From the NCBI GenBank assembly GCA_947584825.1, contig CANPWR010000079.1, forward strand, positions 1 to 5,968: a stretch of DNA of 5,968 nucleotides, read 5' to 3'. This DNA comes from an uncultured Clostridia bacterium (GTDB lineage Bacteria; Bacillota; Clostridia; Oscillospirales; Ruminococcaceae). The translations under genes were made by a program, and so were the position numbers. The notes under the pieces are model-generated. The model was not told where the DNA came from, made no database searches, and saw only the letters and a list, made by a program, of their open reading frames with translations. This document shows positions 1 through 5,724 of this stretch, piece after piece (the first letter of the stretch is position 1; each line of letters opens with the position of its first letter).

Positions 1-358
1 TTCTCAAATGCACCTACCTTTATAATAGAACTCGCTATGTTCGGTGAAATGATACAAGTCATTTACTTAACAACCGAAAATATGCGGCTTATTCATTTTA
101 GCATATACAGTTTTTAAAGTCAAATAGCTTTTAATTAACATTTTGATTGTTTACAATTAATTTACAAATAAGCATATTTGATTTATTTATACAACTTAAT
201 ATTCTGTAATAGCTAAAGTTAACAAATAGCAAATAAATATTTTAGTAAATCTACCAAAATTCGTTGAATTGTTTTATTAATATGGTATTTAAGACGTAAT
301 TTTTTTATTATTAATAGTATGTTAATTATTATTTCTTAAATTGTTTTATTTGTATGTA
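1..358. other. AT-rich intergenic stretch with no supported gene
   Basis: This stretch is extremely AT-rich and I see no gene in it. One frame on the plus strand stays open from base 1 to the stop at 115-117, but the 38 residues it encodes match nothing I recognise, so it could equally be chance or the tail of an upstream gene. Two small inverted repeats are visible. One is nested: TTCGGT (40-45) pairs with ACCGAA (73-78) around AAATGA (47-52) and TCATTT (59-64). The other has 9-base arms with one mismatch (239-247 and 252-260) and a 4-base gap. Either could be a protein-binding site or a result of base composition. The stretch is the distal upstream region of the surface-protein gene. Confidence 0.5.
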
Positions 359-387
359 TTGACATTTTGGCAAATATTAGCTACTAT
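359..387 (+). promoter_or_regulatory. Sigma-A-type promoter of the surface-protein gene
   Basis: A perfect -35 hexamer TTGACA (359-364) is followed after 17 bases by TACTAT (382-387), which matches four of six positions of the -10 consensus. Transcription would start near 394 and give a leader of about 34 bases, just long enough to hold the AGGAGG ribosome site at 414-419, 8 bases before the ATG. The spacing and the perfect -35 make this the best candidate upstream of the gene; the -10 is only fair. Confidence 0.6.
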
Positions 388-427
388 ATTACTTGATAAA
401 TTTAGTAGTTTTTAGGAGGTACTACCA

Positions 428-2881
428 ATGCATTTAAATATAAAAAAGTTATTAGCGACAATATCTGCTACAGTAATAGCGGTTACTGCATTATCAGGCT
501 ATATAACAACTACATATGCTGTTGATAAATATCCAACTTCAGGAAAAATTGGAAATGGAGCAGAATGGTTTATCAATTCAGATAATGTACTCGTTATATA
601 CGGTGATGGTGAAATGACACGCCCATCAGACGGATGGGTTTGGAATACATTAGGTTACACTAATGAAATAAATGAGATTGTAATCGAAAACGGTATTACT
701 ACTGCTGGTGAAATGGCATTTTATTATTTATATAACTCATCAAAAATTACTTTACCACCAAGTTTAACAAAAGTAGATATAGGTTGGTTAGATCCAAATC
801 CAAAACTCTATAAAAATCTGAAAGACATATATCTCTACTCTAGTAATATTTCAGATTTTTCTGGAATTTATACTTCTTATTCATGGTCTGATAGTGAAAT
901 AATTTGGCATGTGAATAAAAATAGTACAACTGAGGAGTCATTAAAAAACGACTTACATTTAACCGATGAAAATATAAAATACATAACAGATGATGATATT
1001 ATGCCAACCGTACAAAATCGTGATCCTATAAAGATGGAACCTTTAACTGAAACCTCAGGACCAAGCGGACTCAATTCAAAATGGGAATATACTGACTCTA
1101 ATAAAACCCTGACATTTAGCGGAACAGGTGCTATATCACTTGGTGATGATTATAAAAAGTATGCTAAAACAACAGAGCATATAGTAATGGAATCAGGAAT
1201 TACTAGTATAAAGGCACAAACGGGTTTTATATTAGATAGTAGTGTTAATATCAGTCAAGGGTTTTATGGATTTACAGAGCTTCAGGATGTAAAATTATCT
1301 GACACCCTGAAAGAAATAGGGGAATCTTCCTTTTATGAAACTCCCATAACTAGTCTTGAATTACCACCAACCCTTGAAACAATTGGAAGGATGGCATTTA
1401 CGAACAGCAATCTTGAAGAAATCTCATTTCCGGTTAGTTTAAAAGATATTGGAGAAGTTGCATTTAAAAATACCAAGATCAAATCAATAAATCTGCATGA
1501 GGGTATGACAATTGGCGGAAGTGCATTTTTAGGCTGTGAATCGCTTAAAGAGATAAATATTCCTAAAAATATTTTATTTTATAGATCTGGATTAGGCGGA
1601 CAGGGAATGGCAAGAGAACATAGTACTTTTTCTGTCTGTACAGGGATTGAAAAGGTTACCATTGAAGACGGATCTCTAATAACTGACAATTGGAGTAATG
1701 TGCAATCAGAAGATGGACTTCCTGAAAACTTCTTTTTAAATTGCAGTTCATTAAAGACAGTAATAATCAAAGGTAATGTTGAATATATTCCTCATCAAAC
1801 ATTTAAGGGTTGTTCATCACTTACTAATATTTACCTCTACAATACGGGACTTACCACAATTACAGCAAAAAATTCAAATGTTGGTACAAGTGAAACTGGC
1901 AGAACACCTCAAGACTCATTCGACACCACTAGCAACCCAACCTTCTACATATATAAAGACTCCACCACCGAAACCACACTTAAAAATGCTGGCTATCTGA
2001 CAAATAGTAATACCGTATATCTAGCTACTAAAGATGATATAGATAAACTTGAAAATTCTATAAAGAGTTTTGATGATAATGTTGATACTAGCAAGTATAC
2101 TGAGGATTATGCTAAAGATTTTAACGACGCTTTAGAAAATGGAAAAGATATATTAAATAAATATAATACGGATAATTTTTCGGGTATAACTCTCAATGAG
2201 GTCAATGATGTGTTAAATGTTTTAAATAATATCAAGTATAAGCCTGCTGATTATACTGCAGTTGATGCTGCAATTGAAAAAGTACCTGCTGATTTAAGTA
2301 AATATACAGAAGAATCAGTAAAGAAATTACAAGATGCTTTAGATGCAGTAAACAGAAACCTTGACATAAACAGTCAGGAAACTGTTGACAATTATGCTAA
2401 AGCAATTGAAGACGCTATCAAGGGACTTGTTCAGAAAACACCAGCAACTACACCAACAGATCCAACAAAGTCTCCTAGCGTTCGCCCAACTGCTAACGTT
2501 CCAATTGTAACGGCTCCTAAAACTAGAAGTGATTCAGAGGTTACAAAGGATAAAGCTGCAGCTGAAAAAATAGTAAAGCAGGCTAAAATCACAAAGCTAA
2601 AAGTAAAGAGCAAGGCAAAGAAAAAAATCACTGTTACATGGAAAAAGGTCAAGAAAGCTGTAGGCTATGAAGTTCAGGTTTCCAAAAAGAAGAACTTTAA
2701 GAAAAATATATTTGATAAGTTCACAAGCAAGAAAAAGATAACATTCAAGAAGAAGCTGAAAAGCGGTAAAACCTACTATGTACGAGTAAGAGCATATGCT
2801 ACATATAAAGATAAAAACGGAGTAAAATGTAAAGTATATAGCAAATGGAATAAAAAATTAAGAAAGGTAAAAGTAAAATAA
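428..2881 (+). CDS. Secreted BspA-type leucine-rich repeat protein with helical repeats and a lysine-rich Fn3-like C-terminus
   Basis: An 817-residue exported protein. Residues 1-31 form a signal peptide: Lys at 6-7, a hydrophobic core, and a likely cut after Thr-Tyr-Ala31. Residues 38-191 and 209-538 are two BspA-like units. Each opens with a Trp...Leu...Gly-x-Gly cap (W47/G59/G61 and W219/G232/G234), continues into leucine-rich repeats of the type 'aF-x-x-C-x-S-L-x-x-I-x-I-P', and closes with an STTE...LK...DDI segment. The repeats are clearest at 279-475. Residues 541-668 hold two related helical (FIVAR-like) repeats, each carrying an SKYTE motif. A Pro/Thr linker follows (669-700), then a fibronectin-III-like domain (about 721-817) in which 35 of 97 residues are lysine. 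There is no LPxTG sorting motif, so cell-wall retention may rely on the basic domain (inference). Proteins of this kind act in adhesion or binding; the ligand here is unknown. The start is fixed by AGGAGG 8 bases upstream. The gene appears monocistronic, with its own promoter and terminator. Confidence 0.9.
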   Translation: MHLNIKKLLATISATVIAVTALSGYITTTYAVDKYPTSGKIGNGAEWFINSDNVLVIYGDGEMTRPSDGWVWNTLGYTNEINEIVIENGITTAGEMAFYYLYNSSKITLPPSLTKVDIGWLDPNPKLYKNLKDIYLYSSNISDFSGIYTSYSWSDSEIIWHVNKNSTTEESLKNDLHLTDENIKYITDDDIMPTVQNRDPIKMEPLTETSGPSGLNSKWEYTDSNKTLTFSGTGAISLGDDYKKYAKTTEHIVMESGITSIKAQTGFILDSSVNISQGFYGFTELQDVKLSDTLKEIGESSFYETPITSLELPPTLETIGRMAFTNSNLEEISFPVSLKDIGEVAFKNTKIKSINLHEGMTIGGSAFLGCESLKEINIPKNILFYRSGLGGQGMAREHSTFSVCTGIEKVTIEDGSLITDNWSNVQSEDGLPENFFLNCSSLKTVIIKGNVEYIPHQTFKGCSSLTNIYLYNTGLTTITAKNSNVGTSETGRTPQDSFDTTSNPTFYIYKDSTTETTLKNAGYLTNSNTVYLATKDDIDKLENSIKSFDDNVDTSKYTEDYAKDFNDALENGKDILNKYNTDNFSGITLNEVNDVLNVLNNIKYKPADYTAVDAAIEKVPADLSKYTEESVKKLQDALDAVNRNLDINSQETVDNYAKAIEDAIKGLVQKTPATTPTDPTKSPSVRPTANVPIVTAPKTRSDSEVTKDKAAAEKIVKQAKITKLKVKSKAKKKITVTWKKVKKAVGYEVQVSKKKNFKKNIFDKFTSKKKITFKKKLKSGKTYYVRVRAYATYKDKNGVKCKVYSKWNKKLRKVKVK

Positions 2882-2916
2882 TGACAACATCCTTCTAAAT
2901 TTATATATCCCAAAAC

Positions 2917-2953
2917 GCAAACCCACCTGAGTATAATGCTCAGGTGGGTTTGC
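2917..2953. terminator. Bidirectional intrinsic terminator between convergent genes
   Basis: Two perfect 15-base arms (2917-2931 and 2939-2953) flank a 7-base loop, TATAATG. The stem carries a GGTGGG/CCCACC core and ends in AAA/TTT pairs. It lies 35 bases after the surface-protein stop and 37 bases beyond the end of the opposite-strand reductase gene, so it can serve both. The tail is only weakly T-rich on the plus strand (TATCT) and somewhat better on the minus strand (GTTTT), where the stem's own TTT adds to it. Confidence 0.88.
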
Positions 2954-2990
2954 TATCTACAATCATTTGAATTTATATTCTTTATTCCAG

Positions 2991-3725
2991 TTAAATAATA
3001 ATTCCCCCGTTGACGCTTAAGATCTGACCGGTAATGTATGAAGCATTGTCGGATACTATGAATTTTACAGCTTTTGCTATATCGTCAGGTATTCCAATTC
3101 TATTAAGCGGAATTTCATTAATAAGTTCGTTCATTTCAGCTTCCGACAGCTCAGAATTCATATCTGTATCAATAACTCCGGGAGAAATGCAGTTTACTCT
3201 TATCCCGCTCGGTCCTACCTCCTTTGCAAGCGCCTTAGTAAATCCTATTAATCCTGCCTTTGAAGCAGAATAAACTACCTCGCAGGAAGCCCCCACTTCC
3301 CCCCACATTGAGGATATATTAATTATACTTCCCTTTTTATTATGGATCATATTCGGCAAAACAGCTTTGCATACATTCATTGCACCTATAAGATTTACTC
3401 CTATCATTCTGTCGCGCTCATTGGAGGTCATATCCGTAAATAAACCTATTTGTGAAATACCGGCATTGTTAACTGCTATGTTAATTTTACCTAAATCAGA
3501 TTCAATTTTATGTACCATATCTGATACTTCAGCCTCATTTGAAACGTCTGCTTTGTATATATTAGTATATTGATTAATTTTTCTGATTTGCCACAGAAGC
3601 TCTTTTGCCTTTTCATCAGATGAATAATAGTTTATCGCAACACTTATCCCCGACTTTGCAAGCTCCAAAGCAATACTGTGTCCAATGCCTTTTGATGCAC
3701 CAGTTATTAATGCAACCTTACTCAC
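2991..3725 (-). CDS. Short-chain dehydrogenase/reductase, FabG-like; probably YmfI-type EF-P 5-aminopentanone reductase
   Basis: A 244-residue classical SDR, probably a cytosolic NADPH-dependent ketoreductase. The cofactor motif TGASKGIG is at 8-15, NNAG at 86-89, and the catalytic tetrad is Asn111, Ser139, Tyr152, Lys156 (YxxxK), followed by Pro-Gly at 182-183. E. coli FabG, from memory, is also 244 residues. The segment around the active site (ISSMWGEVGASCEV, 137-150) matches what I recall of the Bacillota YmfI group, which reduces 5-aminopentanone on a lysine of elongation factor P to 5-aminopentanol; classical FabG differs there. No fatty-acid genes are adjacent, which fits YmfI better than FabG, but the choice remains an inference. 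The GTG at 3723-3725 is preferred as start: it gives MSKVALITGAS, and AGGGA lies about 10 bases before it. The GTG at 3732-3734 sits almost on top of that ribosome site. A dedicated promoter lies just upstream. Confidence 0.92.
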   Translation of the reverse strand: MSKVALITGASKGIGHSIALELAKSGISVAINYYSSDEKAKELLWQIRKINQYTNIYKADVSNEAEVSDMVHKIESDLGKINIAVNNAGISQIGLFTDMTSNERDRMIGVNLIGAMNVCKAVLPNMIHNKKGSIINISSMWGEVGASCEVVYSASKAGLIGFTKALAKEVGPSGIRVNCISPGVIDTDMNSELSEAEMNELINEIPLNRIGIPDDIAKAVKFIVSDNASYITGQILSVNGGIII

Positions 3726-3795
3726 AGACTTCACTTCCCTAAAATAATTTGTCTAAGTTAAATTATATCACAAAATATAGCTGATGTGAAGTCTG
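3725..3795. repeat. 10-bp perfect inverted repeat flanking the reductase promoter and start
   Basis: CAGACTTCAC (3725-3734) is the exact reverse complement of GTGAAGTCTG (3786-3795). One arm overlaps the translation start region of the reductase gene; the other overlaps the -35 element of its promoter. The predicted transcription start lies between the arms, so the upstream arm would not be in the mRNA. An RNA hairpin is therefore unlikely, and a two-site DNA operator is one possible reading. Ten matching bases in so small an area is uncommon but could be chance. Confidence 0.45.
3762..3790 (-). promoter_or_regulatory. Sigma-A-type promoter of the reductase gene
   Basis: On the minus strand, TTCACA (3785-3790, five of six matches to the -35 consensus) is followed after exactly 17 bases by a perfect TATAAT (3762-3767) that is preceded by TGTGA. 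Initiation near 3755 would leave a leader of about 30 bases before the GTG at 3725. This is the strongest promoter match in the window and indicates that the reductase is transcribed on its own rather than by readthrough from the small gene upstream. Confidence 0.75.
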
Positions 3796-3869
3796 CAAGC
3801 GGTTGTAACACTTTTTCTGATATTATCTTAATTCCTCATGAGGTGTGTTTTTCTGACTGAGTATTCAAA

Positions 3870-4070
3870 CTATTTGTGATTTTGGTCAACAAAGTTTTTC
3901 GAAAGAATTATATTATCCTCGCTTTTGTTATAAACATTCCCATGCGCATCGGTATAATTATCTGTAACTACATAAGTTTCATACGTAGGATTCAAAACCT
4001 TAGGGCGATAAATTTTTGTTCCGTCAACAGATTTTATCATCATAGTGTCATTTTTAAATTTTTCAAACAT
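3870..4070 (-). CDS. Small protein of unknown function (66 aa)
   Basis: I do not recognise this protein. It is 66 residues long, hydrophilic, with no signal peptide, membrane segment or cysteine. It begins with a short basic stretch (MFEKFKND) and then is rich in Tyr, Asn, Asp, Thr and Val, alternating in a way that suggests beta structure; a DNYTDAHGNVYN segment (37-48) is the most distinctive part. Translation is supported by GAAAGGA on the minus strand, with AGGA at 4080-4083, 9 bases before the ATG, and by the ordinary composition of the product. The antisense frame, by contrast, is Ile/Phe-rich and lacks a ribosome site. The stop is TAG. It lies upstream of the reductase on the same strand, but that gene has its own promoter, so co-transcription is not implied. 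It is divergent from the membrane-protein gene. No clear promoter or terminator could be assigned to it. It could also be a remnant of a larger gene. Confidence 0.65.
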   Translation of the reverse strand: MFEKFKNDTMMIKSVDGTKIYRPKVLNPTYETYVVTDNYTDAHGNVYNKSEDNIILSKNFVDQNHK

Positions 4071-4144
4071 ATTATCAAATCCTTTCTTAATAATATTATC
4101 TGCATTTGTAGGTTTGATATGTTATAAATATTTTTCAAATAATA

Positions 4145-4173
4145 TTGTTTTTAACTTCAAAAGCGTGTATAAT
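4145..4173 (+). promoter_or_regulatory. Sigma-A-type promoter of the membrane-protein gene
   Basis: TTGTTT (4145-4150) is followed after 17 bases by a perfect TATAAT (4168-4173). Transcription would start near 4180, giving a leader of about 70 bases before the ATG at 4251. This leader contains a weak inverted repeat, TATTGA (4204-4209) with TCAATA (4222-4227), and the ribosome site AAAGGA (4234-4239). The -35 matches only the TTG half of the consensus. Confidence 0.65.
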
Positions 4174-4250
4174 ATTCTTGTACTTTTAAATATTTCATAA
4201 AATTATTGAAAAATGTGTAAATCAATATACTTCAAAGGACGGTTTGGTTT

Positions 4251-4838
4251 ATGAAAAATGAGCAAAATAAAATAGTACTTAAAGGACTGCTAAGATTTTT
4301 ACTTGCGACCTTTTTTTGTTTGGTTTTAATGATTTTCTGGGTTGTTTTTCACGACAAGGCAAGAATTTCAAATGACATAATTTTCGGTCTTTGTTTTATT
4401 CTGATATTAGGATTGATCTTCGGTGATTACGGTTTAAAAGTCAGCGAAAAGATGAAAAATCAGGTAAAATTTCACGGTGAAGAGGACTGCAAAAGACTGG
4501 GAATCAAAATAGGTTTAGTTGGTGCTATCCCAAGCTATATAGGTTTAATTGCCCTGTTTTTAGCAAAAATTCAGGTTGTTAAAGCACCGCTTTGGCTGTA
4601 CGCAGTTTTTAATGTCTACTTTTACCCTGTATTTGATTTGTTTTTAACTAACGCAGAATATCAAATGATCAATGACCATAGTGTGCTTGTTTTATCATCT
4701 ATTCCTATGTATTCGTTTATAGTCCTCATAATTTTACCTCTTGTTATGCCTATTGCCTGTCAGATAGGATACAGCATAGGATACAATAATATAGACGTAA
4801 AAGCAAAACTGTTTTACAAAAATAAAAAGAATATTTAA
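4251..4838 (+). CDS. Multi-pass membrane protein of unknown function (195 aa)
   Basis: I do not recognise the family. The protein has a basic N-terminus (residues 1-11) and about five hydrophobic segments: 13-33, 42-60, 84-106, 112-133 and a long one at 146-176. A charged loop (61-83, with Lys, Glu and His) and a lysine-rich tail (184-194) are probably cytoplasmic. The positive-inside rule would put both ends inside, which needs an even number of crossings, so one segment may be re-entrant or the long last one may be two. No catalytic motif, transport signature or lipobox is visible. Translation is supported by AAAGGA, 11 bases before the ATG. The cwlD-like amidase follows 80 bases downstream on the same strand, so occasional co-transcription is possible, although that gene seems to have its own promoter. 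Any role in sporulation or the cell envelope is a guess from position only. Confidence 0.85.
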   Translation: MKNEQNKIVLKGLLRFLLATFFCLVLMIFWVVFHDKARISNDIIFGLCFILILGLIFGDYGLKVSEKMKNQVKFHGEEDCKRLGIKIGLVGAIPSYIGLIALFLAKIQVVKAPLWLYAVFNVYFYPVFDLFLTNAEYQMINDHSVLVLSSIPMYSFIVLIILPLVMPIACQIGYSIGYNNIDVKAKLFYKNKKNI

Positions 4839-4853
4839 TCTTAGCTTTATTAT

Positions 4854-4882
4854 TCATAATTCCAAGCTCTTTTTCATAAAAT
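4854..4882 (+). promoter_or_regulatory. Sigma-E-like sporulation promoter before the amidase gene
   Basis: TCATAAT (4854-4860) matches six of seven positions of the sigma-E -35 consensus KMATATT (as I recall it), and CATAAAAT (4875-4882) matches seven of eight of the -10 consensus CATACAHT, with a 14-base spacer that is typical for this sigma factor. Initiation near 4889-4892 would leave a leader of roughly 30 bases. B. subtilis cwlD is known to be expressed in the mother cell under sigma-E, so the match is in the right place. The region is AT-rich, which raises the chance of accidental similarity. Confidence 0.5.
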
Positions 4883-4918
4883 GTATTAATTTCATTTTAC
4901 GAAAAGGAGCGATTTATT

Positions 4919-5677
4919 TTGGTTAAAAGCTCAAAAAAAATATATGCTGCTTTAGGTATTATTTTTTCTTACATAGTAATATACGGATTTTTACATGGAA
5001 TAAGTGCAGACATTCCTAATAACTATAATACGCACGAAAATGCAGTCGTAACTGCATCGTCAAAAGCAGACGACTCTAAGCCTATTATTATATTAGACGC
5101 AGGTCATGGCGGAATAGACGGCGGCTGCTCAGCTTATAATGGTGCTTTGGAAAAGGATATTAACCTCAGTATTGAGCTTTCCCTAAAGGCTATACTTGAA
5201 TCCTTCGGATACTCTGTAGAAGTAACACGCTCAACAGATGTTTCAATTTTCGATCCGGGTATAGTCGGAATTGGAAATCAGAAAAAATCAGATATGAATA
5301 ATCGACTTGCACTATTTAACAAATACGAAAATGCAGTTGCTGTTTCTATTCACCAAAATAAATTTACAGATGCACAATACAACGGTGCACAAATGTTTTA
5401 CACTGAAACAAATCCGCTGAGCCAAACGCTTGCACAAACACTTCAGAACACCTTCAGGAACAAGCTTCAAAACAATAACGATAGAGAAATCAAAAATGCC
5501 GGAAAAGATTTATTTCTGCTTTATTATTCAAAATGTCCGTCAGTGATGGTGGAGTGCGGATTTTTGTCAAACAAACAAGAGGCTGACCTGCTTCTTTCAA
5601 AGGGTTACCAAAAACAGGTTGCGCTAACGATTTTCTGTGGATTAAATGAATTTATCAGAACTAACTACGCACAATAA
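4919..5677 (+). CDS. cwlD: N-acetylmuramoyl-L-alanine amidase, CwlD-like (spore cortex)
   Basis: A 252-residue zinc amidase of the Amidase_3 family, which removes the peptide from muramic acid in peptidoglycan. CwlD does this in the spore cortex; with the deacetylase PdaA it leads to muramic-delta-lactam, the mark recognised by germination lytic enzymes. Residues 7-30 are an uncleaved or cleavable membrane/export segment with no cell-wall-binding domain, as in CwlD. The catalytic domain spans 55-247: zinc ligands His63 (DAGHGG), Glu78 (ALEKD) and His145 (SIHQN), and catalytic Glu212 (VECGFLSN). The length is close to B. subtilis CwlD (about 237). The start is TTG at 4919-4921, chosen because AAGGAG (4904-4909) lies 9 bases before it. 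A sigma-E-like promoter lies just upstream. The gene ends with tandem TAA codons and is followed after 16 bases by an insertion-sequence end. A general cell-wall amidase is the alternative. Confidence 0.88.
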   Translation: MVKSSKKIYAALGIIFSYIVIYGFLHGISADIPNNYNTHENAVVTASSKADDSKPIIILDAGHGGIDGGCSAYNGALEKDINLSIELSLKAILESFGYSVEVTRSTDVSIFDPGIVGIGNQKKSDMNNRLALFNKYENAVAVSIHQNKFTDAQYNGAQMFYTETNPLSQTLAQTLQNTFRNKLQNNNDREIKNAGKDLFLLYYSKCPSVMVECGFLSNKQEADLLLSKGYQKQVALTIFCGLNEFIRTNYAQ

Positions 5678-5692
5678 TAATACTTGTGACTA

Positions 5693-5724
5693 TTGAACTG
5701 CCCCAAATTATACGGGCAGTACAA
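5693..5724. repeat. Hairpin-forming inverted repeat at the IS end
   Basis: TTGAACTGCCC (5693-5703) and GGGCAGTACAA (5714-5724) are reverse complements except for one position, around a 10-base AT-rich gap. The outer arm, read inward from T5694 as TGAACTGCCCC, has the TG-first form expected of an IS3-family terminal repeat. The folded end could also hinder transcription passing between the amidase gene and the element, but no T-run follows on either strand, so it is not a standard terminator. Confidence 0.7.

Noticed and set aside
1..117. Open plus-strand frame from the window edge to a TAA at 115-117
   Set aside because: Only 38 codons, no recognisable motif, and the region is too short to distinguish a gene tail from chance.
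877..2652. Several 60-75 codon frames inside the surface-protein gene on either strand
   Set aside because: They lie within a long well-supported gene, have no ribosome sites of note, and have low-complexity products mirroring the main frame.
3034..3573. Plus-strand frames opposite the reductase gene
   Set aside because: They are shadows of the conserved SDR coding sequence; no start signals support them.
3834..3843. Palindrome CCTCATGAGG between the small gene and the reductase
   Set aside because: With a minimal loop the stem would be three pairs, too weak for a terminator; a binding site is possible but nothing else supports it.
3876..4127. Plus-strand 83-codon frame opposite the small gene
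   Set aside because: It would start at GTG with no ribosome site, has an Ile/Phe/Asn-rich product typical of antisense AT-rich DNA, and overlaps a better supported gene.
4877..4899. Inverted repeat TAAAATG/CATTTTA before the amidase gene
   Set aside because: All but one pair in each arm is A-T, the stem is weak, and it overlaps the proposed promoter -10; it is most likely due to base composition.
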